NCBI GenBank assembly: GCA_017618195.1
Contig: JAFZUW010000053.1
Location: 62,001-126,000, forward strand
Origin: Lachnospiraceae bacterium
GTDB lineage: Bacteria > Bacillota > Clostridia > Lachnospirales > Lachnospiraceae
Reading direction: 5' to 3'
Length of the DNA: 64,000 bases
Program-made: the position numbers and the translations under genes
Notes under the pieces: model-generated
Database searches by the model: none
Seen by the model: only the letters and a program-made list of their open reading frames with translations
What the model was told of the DNA's origin: nothing
Part shown: positions 16,698 through 25,652 of the stretch, piece after piece
Numbering within the stretch: position 1 is the stretch's first letter
How the letters are laid out: the number at the start of each line of letters is the position of its first letter

Positions 16698-17929
16698 TAT
16701 ACAGCACCTCCGAACTTTTTTCTACGGGCTTCTTGGGAAAATATCAAACTGCTCGCCCGCTGCTTCGCAAGTTCAAAATCAATCGATGACAGTTTCGTCT
16801 TATCTCTGATCAACGCCGTGTAAATGCCGGCTCTTCCGGTTTCTCCGATCAGCATGTAGCCGATCAGCCGGTCATCCTTTGTAAAGAATCTTTTTAAGAT
16901 GCGGCCGTCACGCTCTTCCGTGCATTCGCCGTCATAGCAGCCCGCCGACATAATGTGGAAACCGAAAAATCCGACCGAGTTCATCGGAATTCCGGTATCG
17001 TACGTAATCTCGCCGCCCGCCATGTTCACACCGGCCGTGCGGCCCTGCATGTATGCGTTCGGAAGGATTGCCAGCACGCGGTTTGCATCGATCGATGCGT
17101 CATAGCCTTCCGCGCAGTCGCCTGCGGCATAGATTCCGGGAACGGACGTTTCCATGTTCCGCCCGACCACGATTCCGCGGTTCACCGTTCCTCCGATGTC
17201 TTTGATGAGCCCGATATTGGCGCGTACGCCGACCGCCAGTACCAATATGTCAAATGCGACTTCCTTCCCGCTCTTCATAATCGCGGTATTTCCGGCAAAT
17301 TCCGCCACGCTGTCGGAAAGCAGGAAGCTGATGCCGTTTTCCTCCAGATGTTCCTGAACGATTCCCGCGCAGGTCTGATCGAGAATACTTGAAAGCACGC
17401 GGTCCGCCAGGTCGCAAACCGTGATTGAACCTACCCGGTCACGGATTCCTTCGGCGCATTTTAAGCCGATCAGGCCGGCTCCGACGATCAGCACCTTCGC
17501 GTCCTTCGTGAGAACCTTCTCCAACGCAAGCGCGTCATCGAGCGTCATAAAGCCGAACTTCTTCTCCACGGTTTCGAGCCCCTTCATCGGCGGCACGAAC
17601 GGAGAGGATCCAGCTGCCACGCAGATATCGTCATACGGCAGCTCCGTTCCGTCCGAAAGCACGACAACCTTGCGCTCCGGATCGATGCGGTCCGCCGAGA
17701 CTCCGTAACGGACCTCACAGCCGTTCTTTTCATAAAAGTCCGCATCACGGTAACGCATGCGCTCCGTGTCGGTCTTTCCTTCCAGATAATAGGAAATCAG
17801 CGGTCTTGAGTAGACCGGATGATCCTCCTTCGAGACTACCGTGATTGCGTCTTCACGGTTTAAGCAGCGGATGCCTTCGATACAGCCTACGGCAGCCGTT
17901 CCGTTTCCGATGATCACATGTCTTTTCAT
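16697..17929 (-). CDS. NAD(P)/FAD-dependent oxidoreductase of the split glutamate synthase
   Basis: This 410-residue pyridine nucleotide-disulfide-type flavoprotein has an N-terminal FAD-binding GNGTAAVGCIEG (residues 8-19) and a second dinucleotide fold VGAGLIGLKCAEG at about residue 150. The FAD-contacting motif GIYAAGDCAEG lies near residue 262. No redox CxxxxC pair is seen, as in nitrite-reductase/rubredoxin-reductase-like members. In this operon it probably feeds electrons through the four-cluster ferredoxin to the FMN subunit, taking the place of GltD. The start overlaps the ferredoxin stop by four bases. Confidence 0.88.
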   Translation of the reverse strand: MKRHVIIGNGTAAVGCIEGIRCLNREDAITVVSKEDHPVYSRPLISYYLEGKTDTERMRYRDADFYEKNGCEVRYGVSADRIDPERKVVVLSDGTELPYDDICVAAGSSPFVPPMKGLETVEKKFGFMTLDDALALEKVLTKDAKVLIVGAGLIGLKCAEGIRDRVGSITVCDLADRVLSSILDQTCAGIVQEHLEENGISFLLSDSVAEFAGNTAIMKSGKEVAFDILVLAVGVRANIGLIKDIGGTVNRGIVVGRNMETSVPGIYAAGDCAEGYDASIDANRVLAILPNAYMQGRTAGVNMAGGEITYDTGIPMNSVGFFGFHIMSAGCYDGECTEERDGRILKRFFTKDDRLIGYMLIGETGRAGIYTALIRDKTKLSSIDFELAKQRASSLIFSQEARRKKFGGAV

Positions 17930-18363
17930 ACGTCCTCCCGCTCCTCATATACGATTGCTTTGTTCGGACAGCCTTGTACACAGGCAGGCGCGCCGCACGT
18001 GTTCTCAAGACAAAGCTCACATTTCTGCATCATTCCGTCCTCTGCGGGGGCAAGCGCTCCGTAAGGACATACAAGCACGCAGGTAAGGCAGCCCACGCAT
18101 TTGTTCCGATTGATCTTAACGACGCCGTCTTCCTTGCGGATTGCTCCGGCTATGCAGCTGCGGACGCAGATCGGATCCTGGCAGTGCCGGCATGATACGG
18201 CAAATGTGATCCGGTCGTCGCCTTCGACGTGGATGCGGGGGTAGATCCTGCGCCCTTTCAGGGCTTCCGGCATCGATTTGATTCCGGAATTGGCCCATGC
18301 GCAGTTATATTCGCACAAATGGCATCCGAGACACCACTCTTCGTTGACATACACTCTTTTCAT
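17926..18363 (-). CDS. Ferredoxin-like protein with four [4Fe-4S] cluster motifs
   Basis: This protein of about 145 residues has cysteine groups CLGCHLCEYNC, CRHCQDPICVRSC, CVGCLTCVLVC and CELCLENTCGAPACVQGC, which together can hold four [4Fe-4S] clusters in the DmsB/HycB pattern. It likely carries electrons between the flavoprotein and the FMN domain of the split glutamate synthase. The start MKRVYVNEEWC is preferred because relatives begin there; an in-frame ATG four codons upstream exists. It lies about 100 bases after the FMN-subunit gene, the largest gap in this operon apart from the leader. Confidence 0.9.
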   Translation of the reverse strand: MKRVYVNEEWCLGCHLCEYNCAWANSGIKSMPEALKGRRIYPRIHVEGDDRITFAVSCRHCQDPICVRSCIAGAIRKEDGVVKINRNKCVGCLTCVLVCPYGALAPAEDGMMQKCELCLENTCGAPACVQGCPNKAIVYEEREDV

Positions 18364-18465
18364 ATGTTTTCGCATTATCCGACCAAAATGTTCGGCAATC
18401 GGACGTTCCTCTCTCCCGGGTCCTCCGGGGAATCTTGCTTCCTCCGTTTCGGATCGGCCTTCCGC

Positions 18466-19971
18466 TTACTCTCCCGCATGCGAGATGCCGAGTATCTCCA
18501 GTTCCTTCTCGGTTAAGCCGACGCCGCGAAGCATCAGCCGGTTTCCGCGAAGCGCTTCAATCGAGTTGATACCCATGCCGCCGAGGATTTCCTTGATCTC
18601 ATGGTTCCAGGCGTTCATCAGGTTTACAAGCCTTGCGCTTCCGATATCGGGATTCAGACGCTTAACGAGATCCGGGCGCTGCGTCGCGATACCCCAGTTA
18701 CATTTGCCGCTCTGGCACGTACGGCACAGATGGCAGCCGAGCGCCAGCAGGGCAGCCGTTGCGACATAACAGGCATCGGCACCGAGTGCGATCGCCTTTA
18801 CGACGTCCGCCGCGCTTCGGATGGAACCGCCGACAACGAGCGATACGTTTCCGCGGATGCCTTCGTCACGAAGCCGCTGGTCCACGGACGCAAGCGCAAG
18901 CTCGATCGGAATTCCGACGTTATCGCGGATTCTGGTGGGCGCCGCTCCGGTACCTCCGCGGAAACCGTCGATCGCGATGATGTCCGCGCCGCTTCTTGCG
19001 ATACCGCTTGCGATTGCCGCAATATTATGAACCGCAGCCACCTTTACGATGACCGGTTTCTTATAATTGGTTGCTTCCTTGAGGGAGAAGACAAGCTGTC
19101 TTAAGTCCTCAATGGAATAAATGTCATGATGCGGTGCCGGCGAGATTGCGTCGGAACCTTCGGGGATCATTCTCGTACGGGATACGTCACCGACGATCTT
19201 GGCTCCCGGCAAATGCCCGCCGATACCGGGCTTTGCGCCCTGTCCCATCTTGATCTCGACCGCCGCACCTGCTTCGAGATACGACTCATGTACGCCGAAA
19301 CGTCCGCTCGCAACCTGTACGATCGTGTTCGGTCCGTATACGTAGAAGTCTTCGTGAAGTCCGCCCTCACCGGTGTTATAAAGAATGCCGAGCTCCGTTG
19401 CCGCGCGTGCAAGCGATGCATGCGCGTTGTAACTGATCGAACCGTAGCTCATTGCGGAGAACATTACAGGCATCGAAAGCTCGATCTGGGGCTCCAGCTT
19501 GCAGGAAAGCTTTCCGTCCGCATCCCTTGTCACGCGCTGCGGCTTCTTGCCGAGGAACACCTTCGTCTCCATCGGTTCGCGGAGCGGATCGATCGGAGGG
19601 TTGGTTACCTGGGAAGCGTTGATCAGGATCTTGTCCCAGTATACCGGCAGCGGTTTCGGGTTACCCATGGAGGAAAGCAGCACGCCGCCGCTGTCCGCCT
19701 GTTTGTATATTTCTTTAATGTAATCTTCCTGCCAGTTCGCATTTTCCCGAAGCCTGCAGTCGCTCTTTACGATCTTCAGCGCCCTGGTCGGGCAGAGCGA
19801 AACGCAGCGCTGGCAGTTCACGCATTTGCTTTCATCGCTGATCATCACGCCGCGTTCTTCCGAATAACTGTGCACCTCATTGGCGCACTGTCGTTCGCAG
19901 ACCCGGCAGGCGATGCAGCGGTTCTCGTTTCGAACCACTTCAAATTCCGGATAGATATAATTGACAGCCAT
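18466..19971 (-). CDS. Glutamate synthase FMN/Fe-S subunit (archaeal GltB type)
   Basis: This 501-residue protein has an N-terminal pair of [4Fe-4S] motifs (CIACRVCERQC and CVNCQRCVSLC) and a TIM-barrel FMN domain (about 85-470). It carries the family signatures EIKMGQGAKPGIGGHLPG, IAIDGFRGGTGAAPT and CHLCRTCQSGKCNWGIATQ, the last supplying a 3Fe-4S-type cysteine set. It should convert 2-oxoglutarate plus ammonia, delivered by the separate amidotransferase, to glutamate in the cytoplasm. The gene starts two bases after the amidotransferase stop. Confidence 0.94.
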   Translation of the reverse strand: MAVNYIYPEFEVVRNENRCIACRVCERQCANEVHSYSEERGVMISDESKCVNCQRCVSLCPTRALKIVKSDCRLRENANWQEDYIKEIYKQADSGGVLLSSMGNPKPLPVYWDKILINASQVTNPPIDPLREPMETKVFLGKKPQRVTRDADGKLSCKLEPQIELSMPVMFSAMSYGSISYNAHASLARAATELGILYNTGEGGLHEDFYVYGPNTIVQVASGRFGVHESYLEAGAAVEIKMGQGAKPGIGGHLPGAKIVGDVSRTRMIPEGSDAISPAPHHDIYSIEDLRQLVFSLKEATNYKKPVIVKVAAVHNIAAIASGIARSGADIIAIDGFRGGTGAAPTRIRDNVGIPIELALASVDQRLRDEGIRGNVSLVVGGSIRSAADVVKAIALGADACYVATAALLALGCHLCRTCQSGKCNWGIATQRPDLVKRLNPDIGSARLVNLMNAWNHEIKEILGGMGINSIEALRGNRLMLRGVGLTEKELEILGISHAGE

Positions 19972-19972
19972 A

Positions 19973-21067
19973 TCAATACGCTCCTTCCTTCACTTTCACG
20001 ATCACCGGTTCGCCGCCGGCCGGAGCCCAGATGTTCGTTACGTCCGGCTCCATGACGCGTATCGCCGCTTCCTCGCTGGCGATGTAAACCTTGTCGTCCT
20101 TCTCGCCGACAACCATCGACCGCAGTTTCAGGCGGTCGTTTAAGGCCATCAGTCCGCCGTCAAATCCGAGAACGATGGAGAACGGACCGGTTACGAGCAG
20201 GCTCGGAAATACGGTACGCAGATACTGAAGTTTCTTCTTTTCGTATTCGTCCGTCTTTCCTTCGATCGTGCTCCAGAACGGAGCAGCGATCACATTGGCC
20301 GCCTCGGTAAGCGTTAATCCCTGTACGCGAAGGAGATAATCCAAAATGTATGTAATAACCTCGGTATCGGTCTGCAGATTGCATTTGTATCCGAACATTT
20401 CAATGAAACGGCGGTTGGCGTCGTACGAGGAAATCTCGCCGTTGTGGACAACCGAGTAATCAAGAAGCGTGAACGGATGCGCGCCGCCCCACCAGCCGGG
20501 GGTGTTGGTCGGATAACGGCCGTGCGCGGTCCAGCAGTAGCCTTCGTATTCATCGAGGCGGTAGAAACGGCCGACATCCTCGGGGAAGCCGACAGCCTTG
20601 AACGTTCCCATGTTCTTGCCGCTCGAGAAAACGTACGCGCCTTCCATTTCCGTGTTGATCTTCATAACCGTGCGCGCCACGAATTCCTTTTCGTCAAGCT
20701 GCAGATCCGCAAGCACCGACTTAAGAGGCGTTACGAAATATCGCCAGATGATCGGCTCGTCCGTAATCTCCGGAATCTTTCTGGTCGGGATCAGCTCGCC
20801 TTTGACAACCTCAAAATGTTCCTTAAGAAAAGCTTCGCATGCCTTTCTCGTGTCACGGCAGTCAAAAAACAGGTGAAACGCATAGTAGTCTTTGTACTGC
20901 GGATATATTCCGTAGCCGGCAAATCCGCCGCCGAGACCGTTGCTGCGGTCATGCATCGGCTTCATCGACTCTATGATCGCCTGTCCGCTCATCTTCTTTC
21001 CTTCTTTTGAAATCACTGCTGCGATGGCGCAACCGGAGGGGATGCGCACCTGACCTTCCTGTTTCAT
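19973..21067 (-). CDS. Glutamate synthase amidotransferase subunit (class II GATase)
   Basis: This 364-residue protein has the class II amidotransferase fold of GltB domain 1. The nucleophile is probably Cys13 in IPSGCAIAAV, exposed only if the first 12 residues are processed or if the fold tolerates an extension. Other landmarks are GGGFAGYGIYP, GRYPTNTPGWWGGAHPF and VVHNGEIS. It releases ammonia from glutamine for the adjacent FMN subunit. The ATG at 21067 is chosen because AGAAAGGAA lies about eight bases upstream; earlier in-frame starts would run into the leader terminator. It is the first gene of the left nitrogen operon. Confidence 0.92.
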   Translation of the reverse strand: MKQEGQVRIPSGCAIAAVISKEGKKMSGQAIIESMKPMHDRSNGLGGGFAGYGIYPQYKDYYAFHLFFDCRDTRKACEAFLKEHFEVVKGELIPTRKIPEITDEPIIWRYFVTPLKSVLADLQLDEKEFVARTVMKINTEMEGAYVFSSGKNMGTFKAVGFPEDVGRFYRLDEYEGYCWTAHGRYPTNTPGWWGGAHPFTLLDYSVVHNGEISSYDANRRFIEMFGYKCNLQTDTEVITYILDYLLRVQGLTLTEAANVIAAPFWSTIEGKTDEYEKKKLQYLRTVFPSLLVTGPFSIVLGFDGGLMALNDRLKLRSMVVGEKDDKVYIASEEAAIRVMEPDVTNIWAPAGGEPVIVKVKEGAY

Positions 21068-21162
21068 GGATTCGGTTCCTTTCTGTTTTCTTTCGATATG
21101 CGGCTGCGTATAGGGCCGCAGCCGCTTCCGCTTTCTGCTTGCGCTGAGCTTGTAATCCGTAA

Positions 21163-21226
21163 TAAACAAAAAGAAAAGGCGCTCATCGATACACAGACAT
21201 TTGCCTGTCCATCAATGAACGCCTTT
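21163..21226 (-). terminator. Leader terminator of the left nitrogen operon
   Basis: On the - strand AAAGGCGTTCATTGAT pairs with ATCGATGAGCGCCTTT (16 pairs with two wobbles) and is followed by TTCTTTTTGTTT, before the amidotransferase gene. Its 5' arm is shared with the hexaloop hairpin, so only one can form. Confidence 0.88.
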
Positions 21227-21232
21227 GCTCAT
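21215..21232 (-). promoter_or_regulatory. ANTAR-type hexaloop hairpin, left leader
   Basis: On the - strand ATGAGC and GTTCAT form a six-pair stem closing the loop AAAGGC, with A at loop position 1 and G at position 4, the recognition feature of ANTAR proteins. It begins one or two bases after the predicted transcription start and overlaps the leader terminator. Confidence 0.8.
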
Positions 21233-21240
21233 TTGCCCGA

Positions 21241-21269
21241 ATTATACGCCCGTCCTTTTCATATGTCAA
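21241..21269 (-). promoter_or_regulatory. Perfect-consensus promoter, left nitrogen operon
   Basis: On the - strand TTGACA (21264-21269), a 17-base spacer and TATAAT (21241-21246) match the housekeeping consensus exactly. The strength suggests control after initiation, by the leader terminator. Confidence 0.93.
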
Positions 21270-21388
21270 GTGTTTTTTTCGGCACTTTAAAGCACTGAAG
21301 AGAACGGCCCTCTGCGTAGCCGCCGCATCACGAACGAGGCAACGAAGGAAGCCTGAACCAGGCGTAAAAATTTACCCAAAATTGGGGG

Positions 21389-21417
21389 TTGACAACCCGA
21401 AAACCCGGGTATATAAT
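21389..21417 (+). promoter_or_regulatory. Perfect-consensus promoter, glnN side
   Basis: TTGACA (21389-21394), a 17-base spacer and TATAAT (21412-21417) match the consensus exactly. The inverted repeat CCCAAAATTGGG (about 21375-21386) abuts the -35 and could be an operator. TATAATTCGG is shared with the divergent promoter. Confidence 0.93.
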
Positions 21418-21426
21418 TCGGCACAT

Positions 21427-21444
21427 AAAGGCAATGGCGTCTTT
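21427..21444 (+). promoter_or_regulatory. ANTAR-type hexaloop hairpin 1, glnN leader
   Basis: AAAGGC and GTCTTT form a six-pair stem (one wobble) around the loop AATGGC, with A1 and G4. It lies a few bases after the predicted start of transcription and shares its 3' strand with the following terminator. Confidence 0.8.
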
Positions 21445-21474
21445 GAGTTACACACTCAGAGGCGCTTTCTCTTT
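21437..21474 (+). terminator. Leader terminator 1, glnN
   Basis: GCGTCTTTGAGT pairs with ACTCAGAGGCGC (12 pairs with two wobbles, loop TACAC) and is followed by TTTCTCTTT. It competes with hexaloop hairpin 1. Confidence 0.82.
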
Positions 21475-21513
21475 AACGAAAAAGAAAAAAGAATATACCA
21501 GTTTCCGGACTAT

Positions 21514-21533
21514 GAAAGGCAAAGGCGTCTTTC
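21514..21533 (+). promoter_or_regulatory. ANTAR-type hexaloop hairpin 2, glnN leader
   Basis: GAAAGGC and GTCTTTC form a seven-pair stem around the loop AAAGGC (A1, G4). An outer stem GTTTCCGG (21501-21508) with CCGGAAAC (21568-21575) could enclose this whole element and end next to the ribosome site. Confidence 0.8.
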
Positions 21534-21566
21534 GTGCCATACGGCATGAGAGGCGCCTTCTTTTTT
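21524..21566 (+). terminator. Leader terminator 2, glnN
   Basis: GGCGTCTTTCGTGCC pairs with GGCATGAGAGGCGCC (15 pairs including wobbles, loop ATAC) and is followed by TTCTTTTTT. It competes with hexaloop hairpin 2 and ends 25 bases before the glnN start. Confidence 0.9.
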
Positions 21567-21590
21567 ACCGGAAACCGAAAGGAGATTGAG

Positions 21591-23693
21591 ATGGAAACGA
21601 AAAAAGTATCGGATTATTTCGGATGTCAGGTGTTTGACGACAGAGTAATGAAGGCAACCCTTTCCGCAAAAGTTTATGCTTCCCTGCGCCGCACGATCGA
21701 TGAAGGCGCGGAGCTGGATCCCGGCGTTGCGAATGCCGTTGCACAGGCCATGAAGGATTGGGCGCTCGACAAAGGCGCAACACATTTTACCCATTGGTTC
21801 CAGCCGCTCACCGGCATCACCGCCGAGAAGCACGACAGTTTCATTTCCCCGTCTCCGGACGGCGGCGTGATCATGGAATTTTCCGGCAAAGAGCTGATCA
21901 AGGGCGAGCCGGATGCAAGCTCCTTCCCGTCGGGCGGTCTTCGCGCCACCTTCGAGGCAAGAGGCTACACCGCATGGGATCCTACCTCGTATGCGTTTAT
22001 TAAAGGAAAGACCCTTTGCATTCCGACCGCGTTCTGCTCCTACGGCGGACACGCTCTTGATAAGAAGACGCCTCTTCTTCGTTCCATGGAAGCGCTCAGC
22101 AAGCAGGCTCTCCGAATCCTGAAGCTGTTCGGCAACACGACCGCGAAGCGCGTTATTTCTTCGGTAGGCCCCGAGCAGGAATATTTCCTTATTACGAAAG
22201 AAATGTACGAGAAGCGCCCCGACCTTCGTTTCACGGGCCGCACGCTCTTCGGTTCCAAGCCTCCGAAAGGACAGGAACTGGATGACCATTACTTCGGCGT
22301 TATCAAGCCCGGTGTTCAGGCTTACATGGAAGACCTGAATGAAGAACTTTGGAAGCTCGGCATTCTCGCAAAGACCGAGCATAACGAAGTGGCTCCCGCA
22401 CAGCATGAGCTCGCTCCGATCTATTCGACCACGAACATCGCAACCGATCATAACCAGCTGACGATGGAAATCATGCAGAAGGTTGCTGCCAAGCACGGTC
22501 TCGTATGTCTGCTTCATGAGAAGCCGTTTGCAGGCGTAAACGGTTCCGGAAAGCATAACAACTGGTCCATCGCAACCGACAACGGCCAGAACCTCCTTTC
22601 TCCCGGAGATACCCCTTATGAGAATGCACAGTTCCTGCTTTTCCTGTGTGCGGTTATCAAAGCCGTTGACGATTATCAGGATTTGCTTCGTCTTTCCGTT
22701 GCAACTGCCGGTAACGACCACCGTCTCGGTGCCAACGAAGCACCGCCCGCCGTTATCTCGATGTTCCTCGGCGACGAGCTGAATGCAGTTCTTGAAGCCA
22801 TTGATACCGATACGCCTTATGCAGGTGCTCAGAAGACCGTCATGAAGCTCGGCGTAGATGTTCTGCCGAAGTTCAGCCGTGACACGACCGACCGTAACCG
22901 TACGTCACCGTTCGCATTTACCGGCAACAAATTCGAATTCCGTATGCTCGGTTCCTCGAACAGCATTGCATGCGCGAACATCATGCTGAACAGTGCCGTA
23001 GCCGAATCTCTGAAAATTTACGCAGACCGCCTGGAGGGTGCCGAAGATTTCGAATCCGCTCTTCATGCGATGATCAAGAAGACCATCAAGGATCACAAGA
23101 GGATCATCTTCAACGGAAACGGTTATGACGATGCATGGATTAAGGAAGCAACCGAAGTCCGCGGCCTTTCGAACTACCGCACGACGGCCGACTGCATGCC
23201 TCACCTGTTGGATAAGAAGAATGCGGACATGCTGATCAGCCACGGCGTATTCACGATGGAAGAGCTGAAGTCCCGTGTAGACATCATGCTTGAGAACTAC
23301 TGCAAGTCCGTTACCATCGAGGCAAATACGATGATCGACATGGCAAAGACCCAGATCGCTCCGGCGATTGACCGTTACGCTTCCGATCTTGCCAAGGACG
23401 TTGCCGCAAGAAAAGCGGTTGACGAATCCCTTGCCTGCACGAGAGACCGCAAGCTGATCTCCCGTCTGTCCTCTCTCGTTGATACGATCGATGCGAGAAC
23501 CGAAACGCTTGAGAAGGCGCTGACTTCGCTTCACGGAGCGGAAGACGTTATTTCCGAATCCGCAATGATCCGCGACCGCGTTCTGATCGCCATGAGCGAA
23601 CTCCGTATCGCCTGCGACGAAGCAGAGACGATCACCGCCAGAGAGTACTGGCCTTACCCGACTTACGGTGACATCCTGTTCAGCGTAAAATAG
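21591..23693 (+). CDS. glnN: Glutamine synthetase type III
   Basis: This 700-residue protein has the length and motifs of the GSIII family: [66 protein letters not shown] and [18 protein letters not shown]. It makes glutamine from glutamate, ammonia and ATP as a large cytoplasmic oligomer. The ATG has AAAGGAG six bases upstream; an in-frame upstream ATG lies inside the leader terminator and is rejected. Expression appears controlled by two tandem hexaloop/terminator pairs. The ammonium transporter gene follows 85 bases later. Confidence 0.96.
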   Translation: METKKVSDYFGCQVFDDRVMKATLSAKVYASLRRTIDEGAELDPGVANAVAQAMKDWALDKGATHFTHWFQPLTGITAEKHDSFISPSPDGGVIMEFSGKELIKGEPDASSFPSGGLRATFEARGYTAWDPTSYAFIKGKTLCIPTAFCSYGGHALDKKTPLLRSMEALSKQALRILKLFGNTTAKRVISSVGPEQEYFLITKEMYEKRPDLRFTGRTLFGSKPPKGQELDDHYFGVIKPGVQAYMEDLNEELWKLGILAKTEHNEVAPAQHELAPIYSTTNIATDHNQLTMEIMQKVAAKHGLVCLLHEKPFAGVNGSGKHNNWSIATDNGQNLLSPGDTPYENAQFLLFLCAVIKAVDDYQDLLRLSVATAGNDHRLGANEAPPAVISMFLGDELNAVLEAIDTDTPYAGAQKTVMKLGVDVLPKFSRDTTDRNRTSPFAFTGNKFEFRMLGSSNSIACANIMLNSAVAESLKIYADRLEGAEDFESALHAMIKKTIKDHKRIIFNGNGYDDAWIKEATEVRGLSNYRTTADCMPHLLDKKNADMLISHGVFTMEELKSRVDIMLENYCKSVTIEANTMIDMAKTQIAPAIDRYASDLAKDVAARKAVDESLACTRDRKLISRLSSLVDTIDARTETLEKALTSLHGAEDVISESAMIRDRVLIAMSELRIACDEAETITAREYWPYPTYGDILFSVK

Positions 23694-23717
23694 TCCATCC
23701 ATCCCCTCCGGTGCGGA

Positions 23718-23755
23718 CATGCAGTTCGACTCCGATTTGCCCGCACCGGAAATTT
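23718..23755 (+). other. Intergenic hairpin between glnN and amtB
   Basis: CCGGTGCGG pairs with CCGCACCGG around a loop of about 20 bases. Only AAATTTAAAAG follows, so it is more likely a stabilising or partially attenuating hairpin than a strong terminator. Confidence 0.5.
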
Positions 23756-23778
23756 AAAAGACAAGGAGGTGCATTGCT

Positions 23779-25536
23779 ATGACAATCACCGAAGAAATCA
23801 CAAAAATCGTTACACAAGAAGCTTTTGGAATCTGGTTCCTGATCGGAGCCGCACTGGTCTTCCTCATGCAGGCTGGTTTTGCAATGGTTGAGACCGGTTT
23901 TACCCGTGCAAAGAATGCCGGTAACATTATCATGAAGAACCTTATGGACTTCTGTATCGGCACTGTAGTATTTGTCCTGCTCGGCTTTAGCCTTATGATG
24001 TCCGAGAATTACCTCTTAGGATTCATCGGCGTTCCGAATCTTCAGATTTTTACGGATTTCGGCTCTTTCCTGAGTGACGGTATGGCTCCCTCCTTCGTTT
24101 TCAACCTTGTGTTCTGCGCGACGGCAGCCACCATCGTTTCCGGTTCCATGGCGGAACGTACGAGATTCATCTCTTATTGTGTTTATTCCGCAGTTATTTC
24201 CCTTTTCGTATATCCGGTCGAGGCAGGCTGGGTATGGAACAGCCAGGGCTGGCTTGTACAGCTCGGATTCCATGATTTCGCAGGTTCCGCGGCCATTCAC
24301 TCCGTCGGCGGTATCACCGCTTTGATCGGTGCGATCATGGTAGGTCCCCGTCTCGGCAAATACAACCGCGACAAGGACGGTAAAGTTACAAAGGTTAACG
24401 CAATTCCCGGTCATGCAATTACGCTCGGCGCTCTCGGATGCTTCATCCTCTGGTTCGGCTGGTACGGCTTCAACGGCGCTGCCGCATGGGACGGCGTTTC
24501 TCTTGCAAGCATCTTCGTTACGACGACCATCGCTCCCGCGGTTGCAACATGCACCACGCTCCTGTTCACCTGGATTAAAAACGGCAAGCCCGATGTTTCC
24601 ATGTGTTTGAACGCTTCCCTTGCAGGTCTTGTAGGTATTACCGCAGGCTGTGACGCTCTGGATGCTCTCGGAGCAACAATCGTAGGTATCGTTTCCGGTA
24701 TCCTCGTAACCGTAGTTGTTGAACAGCTCGACCTGAAGTGCCATATCGACGATCCCGTCGGTGCCGTAGGCGTTCACTTCGCAAACGGTGTTTGGGGTAC
24801 GATCGCAGTCGGCCTTCTTGCAAATCCCGATGCTCCCGCAGGTCTGAAGGGTCTCTTCTATACCGGCGATGCAAAGCTTCTCGGTGTACAGACCCTCGGT
24901 ATTGCAGCAATCCTTGCTTGGACCGCCGCATTGATGTTTATCACATTTGTCATCATTAAGAAAACGCTCGGCCTCCGCGTTACCGTGGAAGAAGAGATCC
25001 GCGGTCTGGACAGCACGGAGCACGGTCTTCCGAGTTCTTACGCAGATTTCGCTCCCGCGGTTACCGAACTTACCTACGCTTTCCCGGAAGCTGCCGATGC
25101 GGTTGCGGTTACCGGCGACACTCCTGTTGCCGAGGCTGTTCCGGTTAAGAAAGTTGCTTCGGTTGTCGATGACGGATCGCCGAAGTTCACCAAGATCGAA
25201 ATCGTATGCCGCGAGTCCCGCTTCGAGCAGTTAAAGAGCGCGATGATGGATATCGGAATCACCGGCATGACAGTTTCCCACGTACTCGGCTGCGGCGTGC
25301 AGAAGGGTAAGCCGGAGTTCTATCGAGGCGTTCCGGTTGAGGCAACGCTGCTTCCGAAGATCCAGGTCGACATCGTTGTTGTTGCGGTTCCCGTACGTAA
25401 GGTTATCGAGACCGCCAAGAAAGTTCTCTACACCGGCCATATCGGCGACGGCAAGATCTTCGTATACGATGTTGAGAACGTAATCAAGGTCCGCACCGGT
25501 GAAGAAGGCTATGATGCTTTACAGGATGTGGAATAA
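23779..25536 (+). CDS. amtB: Ammonium transporter fused to a C-terminal PII-like domain
   Basis: The first 420 residues are an 11-helix Amt channel with the typical MQAGFAMVETGFTRAKN start, SGSMAERTRF, the first pore His in AAIHSVGG and the second in VGVHFANGVWG. After a linker rich in Ala and Val comes a PII signalling domain (about 468-575), KFTKIEIVCRESRFEQLKSA followed by CGVQKGKPEFYRGV. The T-loop lacks the uridylylated Tyr51 position (VPV replaces AEY). The protein should import ammonium at the membrane and gate itself through the tethered PII, which replaces a separate GlnK. AAGGAGGT lies nine bases before ATG. Confidence 0.94.
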   Translation: MTITEEITKIVTQEAFGIWFLIGAALVFLMQAGFAMVETGFTRAKNAGNIIMKNLMDFCIGTVVFVLLGFSLMMSENYLLGFIGVPNLQIFTDFGSFLSDGMAPSFVFNLVFCATAATIVSGSMAERTRFISYCVYSAVISLFVYPVEAGWVWNSQGWLVQLGFHDFAGSAAIHSVGGITALIGAIMVGPRLGKYNRDKDGKVTKVNAIPGHAITLGALGCFILWFGWYGFNGAAAWDGVSLASIFVTTTIAPAVATCTTLLFTWIKNGKPDVSMCLNASLAGLVGITAGCDALDALGATIVGIVSGILVTVVVEQLDLKCHIDDPVGAVGVHFANGVWGTIAVGLLANPDAPAGLKGLFYTGDAKLLGVQTLGIAAILAWTAALMFITFVIIKKTLGLRVTVEEEIRGLDSTEHGLPSSYADFAPAVTELTYAFPEAADAVAVTGDTPVAEAVPVKKVASVVDDGSPKFTKIEIVCRESRFEQLKSAMMDIGITGMTVSHVLGCGVQKGKPEFYRGVPVEATLLPKIQVDIVVVAVPVRKVIETAKKVLYTGHIGDGKIFVYDVENVIKVRTGEEGYDALQDVE

Positions 25537-25577
25537 ACCATCAAATCAATAAGCTTCTGAAAAAACGAATTTTAACC

Positions 25578-25615
25578 GGTGTCGGCGGCATGACCTTTGC
25601 GGGACATGGCGCCGA
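25578..25615 (+). other. Strong leader hairpin upstream of asnB
   Basis: Two 15-base arms, beginning GGTGTCGGCG and ending CGCCGATGCC, pair with one mismatch and two wobbles around a loop of about 12 bases. No T-run follows, so it is not an intrinsic terminator. It ends about 38 bases before the asnB ATG and may affect RNA processing or translation. Confidence 0.5.
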
Positions 25616-25652
25616 TGCCGAGTATTATAAACAAGAAACGGGGAATTCAGTT

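Noticed and set aside
21207-21220. Second ANTAR hexaloop in the left leader (GGACA-GGCAAA-TGTCT)
   Set aside because: The loop has G at position 1 and A at position 4, not the A1/G4 pattern, and it is simply the tip of the terminator.
21534-21590. 19-codon N-terminal extension of GlnN
   Set aside because: That ATG lies inside the second leader terminator; the ATG at 21591 has AAAGGAG at the right distance.
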